Assembly (NCBI RefSeq): GCF_002160305.1 | Contig: NZ_NFKI01000022.1 | Span: forward strand, 1 to 56,297 | Reading direction: 5' to 3' | DNA from: Pseudoflavonifractor sp. An184 | GTDB lineage: Bacteria > Bacillota > Clostridia > Oscillospirales > Oscillospiraceae | DNA: 56,297 nucleotides | Shown here: piece after piece, positions 32,532 to 41,875 of the stretch | How positions within the stretch are numbered: the first letter of the stretch is position 1 | Layout: every line of letters begins with the position of its first letter | Program-made: the position numbers and the translations under genes | The notes under the pieces: model-generated | Databases searched by the model: none | The model's input: the letters and a program-made list of their open reading frames with translations, nothing else | What the model was told of the DNA's origin: nothing

Positions 32532-34326
32532 GGCGGACCTCCTTTCCGGCGCGTTTCCCCTGGCGGGGAGTCAGGTTGCCCAGCCACTTGTCCCCGTGGG
32601 CCTTCTGGAGCTGGATGGCGAAGCTGGCGTTGCTGCGGGTGTCGGCCGCCTTCAAAAAGGCCAACAGCCCCCAGGCGGACAGCATGGACGACCCGCCGTT
32701 GGACACAAAGGGGAAGGTGACCCCGGTGAGGGGCAGGATGTCCACCGACCCCAGCACGTTCAGGGTGGTCTGGAACACCAGCAGGCTGGTGGCGGCGCAG
32801 GCGGCGATGGTGTAGAAGCTGGACCGCCCCGCCCGGCAGCTGCGCACGGCGAACACCGCCAGGGCGGCGATGCAGGCCACCGACAGCACCGCGATGATGA
32901 GCCCCCACTCCTCGCACAGCATGCCGAACACCAGGTCGGTGTCGGCGGCGGACACCCGGTGGAGCCACCCCTCCCCCGGCCCCACGCCGATGAGGCCGCC
33001 GGAGGCGGCGGCGGACATGGTGCGGGTCTGCTGGAAGCCCCCGTCGGATGCCTGCTCCCACACGTGGCCCCAGGCGGCGAACCGGCGGAGGATATAGGGC
33101 TTGATGGTCACCAGCACCAGCCCCCCGAACACCGCCCCCCCGCAGATAAGGGCCAGGGTGGTGTAATCACCGGAGCGCAGGTAGGCGATGACCAGGAAGG
33201 TGACAAAGAAGACGGCGGCGGTGCCGAAGTCGCTCATCAGGGCCAGACAGCCCATACACGCCCCGGTGAGCAGGATGAACAGCCCCAGATTCCGCTTGCG
33301 GAACAGCCGCTCCAGGGTGGCCGCCCCGGCGAAGATATAGCAGATCTTGGCCAGCTCCGAGGGCTGGAAGGAGAAGCCGAACAGGCTGATCCAGTTGGCC
33401 GCCCCGTACCGCTCGTGGCCCGCCACCAGGGACAGGCTCAGCAGGACCACGGCCCCGGCGGCCATGAGCCACCGGATTTTCCGCACCCGGTCCAGGTCCC
33501 GGAGGAAAATGCCCACCACTAAGAACAGGACAATCCCCAAAAAGACGGCCAGCAGCTGCTTGGGCACGGAGGCGGGGGCGGAGGAGGCCGTCACCGCCAG
33601 GGACAATGTGGACAGGAAAAAGACGATGGTCTCCATCTCAAAGCCGGTCCGCCCCAGTGCCCGGAGCGTGAGGCAGTAGAGCCACATCACCAGGCACAGG
33701 CACAAAAAGGCGGCGGGGACCAGGAGCACGTGCTCCTCGCCGGTGGAAAACAGGAACTGCAGGGCGGTGAGCGCCTGAAACACAGTGAGCAGGATCAGGG
33801 AGCCCCAGGGGGACACGGGCCGCTGGGAGCTTTTCTTCCGGCGGGCGGTCTCCTCGTCGGACACCGGGAGGAGCACCGTGTCCACGCCCCCCAGGCTGAG
33901 CACGTCCCCCAGGGTCATGGAGGAGCCCGCCGGGTCCACCGGTTTGCCGTTGAGGAGGGTGCCGCTCTTGGAGCCCAGGTCGTGGACCGTCCACCGGTCC
34001 TCCCCGGTGCGGATGAGGGCGGCGTGCTGCCGCGAGACCACGGGGTAGTTCAGCACCACGTCGGAGGCGGGGCTCCGCCCTAAAATGTTCTCCCAGTGGG
34101 TCAGGGGCTCGGTTGCCCCGTTGGGCAGGGACAGGTAGGCCCACACCTCCGGCTTGGGGGAGGCCTTCACCAGGGAGCGGATGATCCGCACCAGCATCAA
34201 AATGGCCAGAATGGGAAAGAGAAACCGGAGGATCAGGGTGTACCAGGCGTAAAAGTCCGGGTGATCCACCGGAAGCTGCCGCAGGGCGGTCAGCCCCGCT
34301 TGCAGGGAGACGGGCAGGAAACTCAA
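32518..34326 (-). CDS. FtsW/RodA-type SEDS glycosyltransferase with N-terminal FHA domain
   Basis: This 602-residue membrane protein joins three parts. One helix (about 28-50) is followed by a cytoplasmic FHA domain (about 63-155, with GR at 83-84, S98-R-Q-H101 and N126-G127, the phosphothreonine-binding residues). Then come about ten helices of the FtsW/RodA/SpoVE family, with FGFSFQPSELAK, SDFGTA and the C-terminal FPFVSNGGSSMLSAWG. SEDS proteins polymerise lipid II into glycan strands. The FHA part suggests control through Ser/Thr phosphorylation, although no kinase or phosphatase gene is nearby. I chose TTG 34326, six bases after AAAGGAGGGG; no ATG fits. It overlaps the PBP gene. Confidence 0.92.
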   Translation of the reverse strand: MSFLPVSLQAGLTALRQLPVDHPDFYAWYTLILRFLFPILAILMLVRIIRSLVKASPKPEVWAYLSLPNGATEPLTHWENILGRSPASDVVLNYPVVSRQHAALIRTGEDRWTVHDLGSKSGTLLNGKPVDPAGSSMTLGDVLSLGGVDTVLLPVSDEETARRKKSSQRPVSPWGSLILLTVFQALTALQFLFSTGEEHVLLVPAAFLCLCLVMWLYCLTLRALGRTGFEMETIVFFLSTLSLAVTASSAPASVPKQLLAVFLGIVLFLVVGIFLRDLDRVRKIRWLMAAGAVVLLSLSLVAGHERYGAANWISLFGFSFQPSELAKICYIFAGAATLERLFRKRNLGLFILLTGACMGCLALMSDFGTAAVFFVTFLVIAYLRSGDYTTLALICGGAVFGGLVLVTIKPYILRRFAAWGHVWEQASDGGFQQTRTMSAAASGGLIGVGPGEGWLHRVSAADTDLVFGMLCEEWGLIIAVLSVACIAALAVFAVRSCRAGRSSFYTIAACAATSLLVFQTTLNVLGSVDILPLTGVTFPFVSNGGSSMLSAWGLLAFLKAADTRSNASFAIQLQKAHGDKWLGNLTPRQGKRAGKEVRREKD

Positions 34327-34370
34327 GCAGACCCCTCCTTTCACACGGAATTGACAACAGACATAGATAC

Positions 34371-34399
34371 AGCATACTACATCCGCCTCCGGGGCACAA
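34371..34399 (-). promoter_or_regulatory. Probable promoter of the FHA-FtsW/PBP pair
   Basis: On the minus strand TTGTGC (34394-34399), 17 bp, TATGCT (34371-34376), about 45 bases before the TTG start. The -35 is weak. Confidence 0.45.
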
Positions 34400-34494
34400 G
34401 GGCGGTTTTGCACAAAATGTTCGCCCGGCGCGGCCATACAGGGCGCGGGCGGGGCGCACGGGGCCGCCCTACGGGGGATTTAGTACCAGTACCG

Positions 34495-34775
34495 TTGGAT
34501 CGGAAGAGTCAGGCGCAGCTGCGGAACCGCGTCAGATGCAATTTTTGCAAACTCAGGGCCCAGTGGCCCGGGAGAACACGCGGACCGCCACTCAGATTTT
34601 GCGCGCCGGAAACGACGCACTGACTGCCAGGAGGGCGTCCCCCGTAATGGGGGTCCAGGGGGCGGGCGAATATGGGCGCGAAGCGCCCATCTGAGCCCAC
34701 CCCCTGGTGCCTCTTTGGCTTCTTTCTGGGCATCCAGAAAGAAGCTCGCCGCTCGCAAGGCGGCGAAATCCCTCT
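34495..34775 (+). repeat. R2 hairpin repeat, copy 3
   Basis: Stems: 34672-34690 (ATGGGCGC-GAA-GCGCCCAT), 34718-34745 (12-bp GCTTCTTTCTGG/CCAGAAAGAAGC, loop GCAT) and one near 34746-34765. Compared with copy 2, stem bases differ on both sides in a paired way. Confidence 0.8.
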
Positions 34776-34971
34776 GCGAAAACCTCTAGAAACGGCTCGG
34801 CGGGCCGCCGCGCCCTACCGAAGCAGGAGTCTCCCGACCGGGCGGCCGCATGGGGCCGCCCCTGCAAAAAATCCGAACCAGGGTGGATTTACGGAAAAAA
34901 AACAGGGTCGGCGGGGGCAAGCCCCCGCCCTACGGGATTTTTCTAACGACGCCCGCTCCTTAAAATGCCCC

Positions 34972-35074
34972 CTCATCCGTCTGGCCTTGCGGCCAGCCAC
35001 CTTCCCTATCCCCTCTGTCGCTTCGCGACATCTCCCCTTGATAAGGGGAGTCGGCCCCCAGGGGGAAGGCTTAA
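34972..35074 (+). repeat. R3 hairpin repeat, copy 4
   Basis: First stem CTGGCC-TTGC-GGCCAG (34981-34996), then TGTCGC-TTC-GCGACA, CTCCCC...GGGGAG, and CCCCCAGGGGG ending GGAAGGCTT. Confidence 0.8.
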
Positions 35075-35149
35075 AAAGAGCAGGCATCAAAATCCCCATG
35101 CACAAAAAGGAAAACAGCCCGGCCGCGCAGAGGCGGACGGGCTGTTGAT

Positions 35150-35617
35150 TCATGAGGCGGGGTGGGACTGGAGCGGGATATTGGGGTCCAGCTCAGGCAT
35201 GAGCTCGCCGGAGATCACGTCCAGCATCTCCTCCAGTTTGTCCACATCCTCCTGGGGAAAGCGCTCCTTCACCCGGTCCAGGACCGTGGTGAGATAGCGC
35301 TGGCTGATGTTGCAGTAGTCGAAATACTTCTGGGTCACGGACAGGTGGTACTCCCGCTTGTCGTCAGGGGACTGCTCCTTGGTGACGTAGCCCTTCTGGA
35401 TCAGGCTGTTGATCTTATAGGCGGCGTTGGGGGGCGAGATGTTGACGAAGCTGGAGAACTCGTTCACCGTGGGGTGGCCCAGGGCGTTGATGATCTCCAC
35501 GCAGAAGGTCTCCACCGTGGTCAGGCTGGCCTCCCGGTCCTGGAAGCGGGAGAAGATGGAGCGGTAGAAGTGGAGCTTGAATTTGGTATACACGCGGTCA
35601 AAAGACTCATCCAGCAT
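35150..35617 (-). CDS. MarR-family regulator, FabT-like
   Basis: This 155-residue winged-helix protein has the MarR layout: a dimer helix at the start (FKLHFYRSIFSRFQDRE), a central HTH (NEFSSFVNISPPNAAYKINSLIQKGY), the wing VTKEQSPDDKREYHLSV, and closing helices. At the end of a fab cluster, such regulators are FabT-like; in streptococci and lactococci FabT represses the fatty acid genes with acyl-ACP as co-repressor. It would bind the palindrome at 44884-44916. In this operon it is the last gene, 71 bp after fabZ, which would give feedback with operon output. The ATG follows GGAGGCATACCC. Confidence 0.85.
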   Translation of the reverse strand: MLDESFDRVYTKFKLHFYRSIFSRFQDREASLTTVETFCVEIINALGHPTVNEFSSFVNISPPNAAYKINSLIQKGYVTKEQSPDDKREYHLSVTQKYFDYCNISQRYLTTVLDRVKERFPQEDVDKLEEMLDVISGELMPELDPNIPLQSHPAS

Positions 35618-35688
35618 GGGTATGCCTCCTGCATATGCGCCGTTTTTCGGACCAAAACAGGTTCATGGCAGCACCTCAGGCCTCCGCC

Positions 35689-36114
35689 TTACTGGATGAC
35701 GAAAGTCAGCTCGCAGCGGGCGGCCACCTTGCCGCCCACCTTGGCCACCGCCTTGCCGTATCCCACCGGACCGTACTGCTCCACCAGCTCGCAGGACAGC
35801 TCCAGCACGTCGCCGGGCACCACCTGCTGCTTGAAGCGGCAGTTTTTCACGCCGCCGAAGATGGCCAGCTTGCCCTTGTTCTCCGGCAGGGAGAGGGCGG
35901 CCACCGCCCCCGTCTGGGCCAGAGCCTCCAGGATGAGCACGCCGGGCATGATGGGCTGCCCGGGGAAGTGGCCGGTGAAGAAGGGCTCGTTCATGGTGAC
36001 GCACTTGACGCCCGTGGCCTTCACCCCCGGCTCGCACTCGGTGATCTTATCCACCAGCAGGAAGGGGGGACGGTGGGGCAGGATCTCCATGATCTGCTGA
36101 ATGTTCAGTTCCAT
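35689..36114 (-). CDS. fabZ: 3-hydroxyacyl-ACP dehydratase
   Basis: This 141-residue hot-dog-fold enzyme removes water from 3-hydroxyacyl-ACP in each elongation round. The catalytic H49 ([14 protein letters not shown]) and E63 (LILEALAQ) are in place, and the start [20 protein letters not shown] is typical. Three bases separate it from fabF. No fabA, fabM or fabN gene appears in the window, so the route to unsaturated acids is not shown here. Confidence 0.97.
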   Translation of the reverse strand: MELNIQQIMEILPHRPPFLLVDKITECEPGVKATGVKCVTMNEPFFTGHFPGQPIMPGVLILEALAQTGAVAALSLPENKGKLAIFGGVKNCRFKQQVVPGDVLELSCELVEQYGPVGYGKAVAKVGGKVAARCELTFVIQ

Positions 36115-36117
36115 GTC

Positions 36118-37362
36118 TCAGCCCTCCCACTTGTGGAACACCAGGCAGGCGTTGTGGCCGCCGAAGCCCAGAGAATCGGAGATGGCGTACTTGATGTCCG
36201 CCTCCCGGCCCTGGTTGGGGACGATGTCCAGGTCACAGGCGGGGTCGGGCACCTGGTAGTTGATGGTGGCGGGGACAAAGCCGTCCTTCAGGGCCAGCAG
36301 GCTGAAGATGGCCTCCACCGCGCCGCCGGCCCCCAGCATGTGGCCGGTCATGGACTTGGTGGAGCTGACCATCAGCTTGCCGGCGTGGTCCCCGAACACC
36401 TTCTTCAGGGCGGCGGTCTCGCCGCTGTCGTTCAGAGGGGTGGAGGTGCCGTGGGCGTTCACATAGTCCACCTGCTCCGGGGCGATGCCCGCGTCGCTCA
36501 GGGCCTGCTGGATGCAGGCCGCCGGCCAGGTGCCGGTGGGATCGGGGGCGGTGATGTGGTGGGCGTCGCAGTTGGTGCCGTAGCCCACGATTTCGCCATA
36601 AATCTTGGCGCCACGGGCCTTGGCGTGCTCCAGCTCCTCCAGCACCAGAATGCCCGCGCCCTCGCCCATGACGAAGCCGCTGCGCTCCTTGTCAAAGGGG
36701 ATGGAGGCCCGCTTGGGGTCGGCGGCGGTGGTCAGCGCGCTCATGGAGGTGAAGCCGCCGATGGCCAGGGAGGTGATGGTGGCCTCGGCGCCGCCGGACA
36801 CCATGGCGTCGGCATAGCCGTCCCGGATGTAGTGGAAGGCGTCGCCCACCGCGTTGGAGCCGCCGGCGCAGGCAGTCACCGGGCAGGTGCACATGCCGTG
36901 GAGGCCGTACCGGATGGCGATGCGGCCGGCGGCCAGGTTGGCGATGATCATGGGGATGAAGAAGGGAGAAACCTTGTCAAAGCCACGGCTCTCTCCCACC
37001 TCGCAGGAGTTCTGGAAGGTCTGCATACCGCCCACGCCGCTGGAGACGCACACGCCGATGCGGGCCGTGTCCTCCCGCTCCAGGTCCAGGCCGCTGTCCG
37101 CCATGGCCTCCGCCGCGGCGTACATGGCAAACTGGGAGAAGCGGTCCATCCGGCGGACCTCCTTCTTGTCCAGCACCTTGGTGGGGTCGAAGTTCTTCAC
37201 CTCCGCCGCCAGAGAGACCTTCTGGCTGGAGGCGTCATACAGGGTAATGGGCGCGACGCCGCACACCCCGGCGCGGGCCGCCTCCCAGGTCTCCGAAACG
37301 GTATGGCCCAGAGGAGTGACAGCGCCCATACCGGTGATGACAACTCGTCTCTTTTCCATCAT
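36118..37362 (-). CDS. fabF: 3-oxoacyl-ACP synthase II
   Basis: This 414-residue condensing enzyme extends acyl-ACP with malonyl-ACP. The Cys-His-His triad is visible: the cysteine in VTACAGGSNAVGDAF, and histidines in NAHGTSTPLND and KSMTGHMLGAGG. The cysteine loop reads CAGGSN, where many FabF have CATGxH/CTSGVH, a variant seen in Firmicutes. I chose ATG 37362, six bases after AAAGGA; a second ATG follows at once. It is 20 bp after fabG. Confidence 0.97.
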   Translation of the reverse strand: MMEKRRVVITGMGAVTPLGHTVSETWEAARAGVCGVAPITLYDASSQKVSLAAEVKNFDPTKVLDKKEVRRMDRFSQFAMYAAAEAMADSGLDLEREDTARIGVCVSSGVGGMQTFQNSCEVGESRGFDKVSPFFIPMIIANLAAGRIAIRYGLHGMCTCPVTACAGGSNAVGDAFHYIRDGYADAMVSGGAEATITSLAIGGFTSMSALTTAADPKRASIPFDKERSGFVMGEGAGILVLEELEHAKARGAKIYGEIVGYGTNCDAHHITAPDPTGTWPAACIQQALSDAGIAPEQVDYVNAHGTSTPLNDSGETAALKKVFGDHAGKLMVSSTKSMTGHMLGAGGAVEAIFSLLALKDGFVPATINYQVPDPACDLDIVPNQGREADIKYAISDSLGFGGHNACLVFHKWEG

Positions 37363-37381
37363 GTTCAATCCTTTCTGCGGC

Positions 37382-38125
37382 TCAAACCGCCATGCCGCCG
37401 TCCACACACAGCACCTGGCCGGTGATATAGGCGGCCTCGTCCGAGGCAAAGAAGGCCACCGCCCGGGCCACGTCCTCCGGCTGGCCCAGCCGGGCCATGG
37501 GGATGGTCTTGAGCATGGCCTCCTTGGCCTGCTCGGGCAGAACGGCGGTCATTTCCGTATCGATGAAGCCGGGGGCCACCGCGTTGACGGTGACCTTCCG
37601 GGCGGCCAGCTCCTTGGCCAGGGACTTGGTCAGGCCGATGAGGCCCGCCTTGCTGGCGGAGTAGTTGGCCTGGCCGGCGTTGCCCCGCAGGCCCACGATA
37701 CTGCTCATGTTGATGATGCGGCCGTAGCGCTGGCGCATCATGGGGCGGTAGGCCGCCTTGCAGCAGTGGAAGGCCCCCTTCAGGTTGGTGTCCAGCACCG
37801 CGTCGAAGTCGGCCTCGCTGATGCTCAGGGCCAGGTTGTCCCGGGTGATGCCCGCGTTGTTCACCAGGATCTGGAGGCTCCCAAAGGTGGAGATGACCTC
37901 CTTCACCATGGCCTCGCAGGCGGCGGCGTCGGCCACGTCGGCCTGGATGGCCACGGCCTGGACGCCCAGGGCCTTGCAGGCCTCCACCGTCTCCTCGGCG
38001 GCCTTGGCGTTGCCGGCGTAGTTTACCGCCACGTTGGCCCCCTGACGGGCCAGCTCCAGGCAGATGGCCCGGCCGATCCCCCGGCTCCCGCCGGTGACCA
38101 GGGCGTTCTTTCCTTGCAGACTCAT
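37382..38125 (-). CDS. fabG: 3-oxoacyl-ACP reductase
   Basis: This 247-residue short-chain dehydrogenase reduces 3-oxoacyl-ACP with NADPH. It has the cofactor motif [10 protein letters not shown] at 11-20, NNAG at 89-92, and the active residues S142, Y155 and K159 (MSSIVG, then YSASKAG). Its ATG overlaps the fabD stop (ATGA), so the genes are coupled. Length is exactly that of typical FabG. Confidence 0.97.
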   Translation of the reverse strand: MSLQGKNALVTGGSRGIGRAICLELARQGANVAVNYAGNAKAAEETVEACKALGVQAVAIQADVADAAACEAMVKEVISTFGSLQILVNNAGITRDNLALSISEADFDAVLDTNLKGAFHCCKAAYRPMMRQRYGRIINMSSIVGLRGNAGQANYSASKAGLIGLTKSLAKELAARKVTVNAVAPGFIDTEMTAVLPEQAKEAMLKTIPMARLGQPEDVARAVAFFASDEAAYITGQVLCVDGGMAV

Positions 38126-39060
38126 GTGTCGCTCTCTCCTTTCAGGGCGGCGACGGCGGCCTGAAGCTCCTGGGCCGTCTCCACCGGATAGCACTTGATC
38201 TGTTTGGCCGTCTTGCGCACGAAGCCGGACAGGGCCTTGCCCGGGCCGATCTCCACCACGGTGTCCACACCCAGGTCGGCCAGACGGCGGATGGTGTCCT
38301 CCAGGTACACGCTGGACTGGACCTGCCGCTCCAGCAGGGCGGGGATGGTGTCCCCCTCCCCCATCTCCCGGCCCAGGCAGTTGAAGAGGACGGGGATCTC
38401 CATGTCATGGAAGTCCACACTCTTGAACTTCTCCCGCAGGGCGTCTCCGGCGGGGGCCATGAGGGAGGTGTGGAAGGGGCCGCTCACCTTCAGGGGCAGG
38501 ACCCGCTTGGCCCCCGCCGCCTTGGCCAGCTCCCCGGCCTTGTCCACCGCCGCCGCATCGCCGGAGATGACGATCTGTCCGGGGCAGTTGAAGTTGGTGC
38601 ACTCCACCACCCCCAGGCCGGAGGCCTCCTCACAGGCCTTCTTCAGGGCGTCCCGGTCCAGCTGGAGCACCGCGGCCATACCGCAGGGGCGGCCCACCAC
38701 GGCCTCGGCCATGGCCTTCCCCCGGAAGGCCACCAGGGAGATGGCGGTGGGGGCGTCCAGCACCCCGGCACAGTGGAGGGCGGAGTACTCGCCCAGGCTC
38801 AGGCCGGCGGTGTAGGCGGGGGTGATCCCCTCCTCCTTGAGCACCGCGGTGACGCCGGCGGCGAAGGCCACCATGCAGGGCTGGGTGTACCGGGTGTCGT
38901 TCAGCTGCTCCTCCGGCCCCTCGAAGCACAGCTGCTTCAGGTCGAAGTCCACCGGGGCGGCGTCCAGCACCGCCCGGAAGGCGGGGTAATTCTCATACAG
39001 GTCCCGGCCCATGCCCACGTGCTGGGAGCCCTGGCCGGCATACAAAAAGGCTAGCTTCAT
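38122..39060 (-). CDS. fabD: Malonyl-CoA:ACP transacylase
   Basis: This 312-residue enzyme moves malonyl groups from CoA to ACP. GQGSQ (9-13), the nucleophile S88 in [10 protein letters not shown] and the histidine in SGPFHTSLM are all present. It lies 109 bp after fabK, the widest gap inside the operon; that gap holds an R4 hairpin. The ATG follows GGAGGGAAAGC. Confidence 0.97.
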   Translation of the reverse strand: MKLAFLYAGQGSQHVGMGRDLYENYPAFRAVLDAAPVDFDLKQLCFEGPEEQLNDTRYTQPCMVAFAAGVTAVLKEEGITPAYTAGLSLGEYSALHCAGVLDAPTAISLVAFRGKAMAEAVVGRPCGMAAVLQLDRDALKKACEEASGLGVVECTNFNCPGQIVISGDAAAVDKAGELAKAAGAKRVLPLKVSGPFHTSLMAPAGDALREKFKSVDFHDMEIPVLFNCLGREMGEGDTIPALLERQVQSSVYLEDTIRRLADLGVDTVVEIGPGKALSGFVRKTAKQIKCYPVETAQELQAAVAALKGESDT

Positions 39061-39126
39061 GCTTTCCCTCCAAAAAATGTGTTGGTCCTTCCATCCTTCC
39101 CCGAGATATCATAGGGGATCTTCTTG

Positions 39127-39152
39127 CACGGGCGCACAATGTGCGCCCCTAC
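39127..39152 (+). repeat. R4 short hairpin inside the fatty acid operon
   Basis: GGGCGCACA-A-TGTGCGCCC followed by CTAC. It is the same element, one base different, as at 2831-2853, and it interrupts the otherwise tight operon between fabK and fabD. It may affect the fabK-fabD mRNA. Confidence 0.75.
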
Positions 39153-39169
39153 CCAAATGATACGGCTCT

Positions 39170-40108
39170 TTACAGGCCCATGCCCTCCAGCTTTTTCAGG
39201 GTCTGGCCGCACTGGGCGGTCATCTCTTCAAAGATCTGCCGCAGGGGCTTTATTTCGTGGAGCATGCCCGCCACCTGGCCGGCCATGACGCTGCCGGTCT
39301 TTACATCGCCGTCGAACACGGCCTTCCGCAGGCCGCCCAGAGTGAAGTGCTCCAGCTCCATGCGGTCGGCGCCCTCCCGCTCCTTGGCGATGTAGGCGTT
39401 GGTCATCTGGTTGCGCAGGCAGCGCACCGGGGCGTCCACAGACCGGCCGGTGACCACGGTGTCCCGGTCCTTGGCCTTGAGGACGGCCTTCTTGTAGTTC
39501 TCATGGATGGGGCACTCCTCGCTCACCAGCAGGCAGGTGCCCACCTGGGCGCCGATGGCACCCAGGGCGTAGGCGGCCAGCAGCTGCCGTCCGCTGGCGA
39601 TGCCGCCGGCGGCGATGACGGGGATGTCCACCGCGTCCACCACCTGGGGCACCAGGGCCATGGTGGTGGTCTCGCCCACGTGGCCGCCGCTCTCGGTGCC
39701 CTCGGCGATGACCGCGTCGGCGCCCCGCTTGGCCACCAGCTTGGCCAGGGCCACGGCGGCCACCACGGGGATCACCTTGGCGCCCGACTCCTTCCAGGCG
39801 GGGATGAAGCGGGTGGGATCGCCGGCTCCGGTGGTGATGACGGCCACCTTCTCCTCCGCGGCGATGGCGGCCAGCTGCTCCACCTGGGGGTGCATGAGCA
39901 TGATGTTCACGCCGAAGGGCTTATCGGTGAGGGAGCGGCAGCGGCGGATGCTCTCCTGGAATACCTCGGGGGGCATGCCGCCCGCGCCGATGAGGCCCAG
40001 GGCCCCCGCGTTGGACACGGCGGCGGCAAACTCGGCGGTGGCGATGTTGGCCATACCGCCCTGGATAAAGGGGAACTCGATCCCCAGCCATTCGTTCAGC
40101 TTCTGCAT
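39170..40108 (-). CDS. fabK: Enoyl-ACP reductase II (FMN, NADH)
   Basis: This 312-residue flavoprotein performs the last step of each elongation cycle. It belongs to the nitronate monooxygenase/2-nitropropane dioxygenase fold: IEFPFIQGGMANIATAE at the start, AEGTESGGHVGE and AAGGIASGRQLLAAYALGA for FMN binding. It resembles Streptococcus FabK and not FabI; no fabI-type gene is in the window. FabK is insensitive to triclosan, as known for the family. Its gene is 1 bp after fabH. Confidence 0.95.
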   Translation of the reverse strand: MQKLNEWLGIEFPFIQGGMANIATAEFAAAVSNAGALGLIGAGGMPPEVFQESIRRCRSLTDKPFGVNIMLMHPQVEQLAAIAAEEKVAVITTGAGDPTRFIPAWKESGAKVIPVVAAVALAKLVAKRGADAVIAEGTESGGHVGETTTMALVPQVVDAVDIPVIAAGGIASGRQLLAAYALGAIGAQVGTCLLVSEECPIHENYKKAVLKAKDRDTVVTGRSVDAPVRCLRNQMTNAYIAKEREGADRMELEHFTLGGLRKAVFDGDVKTGSVMAGQVAGMLHEIKPLRQIFEEMTAQCGQTLKKLEGMGL

Positions 40109-40109
40109 G

Positions 40110-41069
40110 TTATTTCTCCTCCTTATCCTGCCACTGGAACAGGGCCCCGCCCCAGGTCATTCCGGAGCCAAAGCCCAGACACATGATCCACTGGCCCGCT
40201 TTCAGCAGTCCCTGCTCCGCCATCTCGTCCAGCGCGATGGGGATGGTACCCGCGGATGTATTTCCATAGCGCTCAATGTTCTCATAGCACTTGCTCAGAG
40301 GCACCTTCAGACGCCGGGCCACCGACTCCACGATGCGGTGGTTGGCCTGATGGAGCACGTACCAGTCCACCTGCTCCTTCTCCATGCCGGCCTTGGCCAG
40401 CAGGGTCCGGGCCGCCTGGGGGACGGTCTCCAGGGCGAACTTGAAGACCTCCTGGCCGTTCATGTGGAGATAGCGCTCCTCGCTGCCCATGCCGCCCGAC
40501 CACAGGATATCCCGTTCTCCCCGGGCGCCCAGGTGGGCGTACCAGGGGGCGTCCTGGGTGGACTTGACCACCACGGCCCCCACCCCGTCTCCGAACAGGA
40601 TGCAGGTGGAGCGGTCCTCCATGTTGGTGATCCGGCTCAGAAGCTCGCCCCCCAGGATCAGGGCGTAGGGGCGGCTCATCCGGGGCAGCAGGGCCGCCGC
40701 CGTCTCCATGGCGTACAGGAAGCCGGAGCAGCCCGCGCTCAGGTCAAAGGCCGGGCAGTCCTCCGGCAGGCGGAGCGCCTGGTGGACCAGGCAGGACTGG
40801 GCCGGAGTGGCGTTGTCGGAGGTGACGGTGCCCATCAGGCACAGCCCCAGGTCCTCCGGCCGGATGCCCGCCCTGGCGATGGCCTGGCGGGCGGCCTCCA
40901 CCGCGAACTGGGTGAGAGTCTCCCCCTCCCGGGCAAAGCGCCGCTCCTTGATGCCGGTGCGGCTGACGATCCACTCGTCGCTGGTGTCCACGATCTTGGC
41001 CAGATCGTCGTTGGTGACGACGTGCTCCGGCAGCGCCCGTCCAGTGCCAAGGATCTGCAGTCCGTTCAT
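40110..41069 (-). CDS. fabH: 3-oxoacyl-ACP synthase III
   Basis: This 319-residue enzyme starts chains by condensing acyl-CoA with malonyl-ACP. The catalytic C114 (DLSAGCSGFLYA), histidine (VLHQANHRIV) and asparagine (RYGNTSAGTIPIAL) are intact. Start overlaps the accA stop by four bases (ATGA). Its position directly after the acetyl-CoA carboxylase genes links supply of malonyl groups with chain initiation. Confidence 0.97.
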   Translation of the reverse strand: MNGLQILGTGRALPEHVVTNDDLAKIVDTSDEWIVSRTGIKERRFAREGETLTQFAVEAARQAIARAGIRPEDLGLCLMGTVTSDNATPAQSCLVHQALRLPEDCPAFDLSAGCSGFLYAMETAAALLPRMSRPYALILGGELLSRITNMEDRSTCILFGDGVGAVVVKSTQDAPWYAHLGARGERDILWSGGMGSEERYLHMNGQEVFKFALETVPQAARTLLAKAGMEKEQVDWYVLHQANHRIVESVARRLKVPLSKCYENIERYGNTSAGTIPIALDEMAEQGLLKAGQWIMCLGFGSGMTWGGALFQWQDKEEK

Positions 41070-41875
41070 ATCTCGTTCTCCTCCCGAACCACGCCCATGG
41101 CGCGGAATTTTTGATATCGCTGGGCGGCCAGATCCTTCTCCTTGGACAGCTGGTTCAGATGCCGGGTCAGGGCCTTGTCCACGGCGGCGAACACCGCCTT
41201 GGGGTCGTTCTGGGCGCCCCCCTCGGGCTCCGGAATGACCTGGTCGGCCACTCCCAGGCGCAGCAGATCGGCGGCGGTGAGCTTCATCACCTCGGCGGCC
41301 TCATCGGCCCGCCCGGCGTCCTTCCACAGGATGGAGGCGAAGCCCTCGGGGGAGAGCACCGAGTAGACGGCGTTCTCCATCAGGATCACCCGGTTGCCCA
41401 CGGCCAGGGCCAGAGCTCCGCCGCTGCCCGCCTCGCCGATGACCACCGCGATCACCGGGACGGTGAGGGAGCTCATCAGAGCCAGGGAGGCGGCGATGGC
41501 CTGCCCCTGCCCCTCCGCCTCGGCCTCCAGGCCGGGGTAGGCGCCGGGGGTGTCTACAAAGGTGATGATGGGCCGCTTGAACTTCTCCGCCTGGCGCATG
41601 AGGCGCTGGGCCTTCCGGTAGCCCTCAGGGCTGGGCATGCCGAAGTTATATTTCATTTTTTCCTCAAAGGTGCGCCCCTTCCGGGTGCCGATGACGGTCA
41701 CCGGCTTGCCGTGGAAGCGGGCGATGGCCCCGAAGACACAGGGGTCCTCCCGGTGGAGGCGGTCCCCCTTGCACACAAACAGGTCGGTAAACAGGGCGTT
41801 GATATAGTCCATCGCCCCCGGCCGGGATACTGCCCGTGCCAGCTTGACCCGCTGGGCGGCTGTCACGTCGCTCAT
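41066..41875 (-). CDS. accA: Acetyl-CoA carboxylase, carboxyltransferase alpha subunit
   Basis: This 269-residue protein is the alpha half of the carboxyltransferase, with the acyl-CoA-binding TPGAYPGLEAEAEGQGQAIA and EAGSGGALALAVG segments. It is about 50 residues shorter than the E. coli protein, mostly at the N-terminus, as usual for this lineage. It works with AccD to carboxylate acetyl-CoA. Its ATG overlaps the accD stop (ATGA). Confidence 0.96.
   Translation of the reverse strand: MSDVTAAQRVKLARAVSRPGAMDYINALFTDLFVCKGDRLHREDPCVFGAIARFHGKPVTVIGTRKGRTFEEKMKYNFGMPSPEGYRKAQRLMRQAEKFKRPIITFVDTPGAYPGLEAEAEGQGQAIAASLALMSSLTVPVIAVVIGEAGSGGALALAVGNRVILMENAVYSVLSPEGFASILWKDAGRADEAAEVMKLTAADLLRLGVADQVIPEPEGGAQNDPKAVFAAVDKALTRHLNQLSKEKDLAAQRYQKFRAMGVVREENEI

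Larger units (their letters stand above)
34400..35149. repeat. Gene-free block of R2, R3 and R4 hairpin repeats
   Basis: No gene is supported in these 750 bases. R4-like hairpins lie at about 34439-34478, 34840-34868 and 34903-34935; R2 copy 3 at about 34495-34775; R3 copy at 34972-35074. A hairpin at about 35114-35148 (CAGCCCGGCCGC...CGGGCTG) probably ends the minus-strand fatty acid operon. It is a second assembly of the same parts seen at 2440-3312. Confidence 0.75.
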
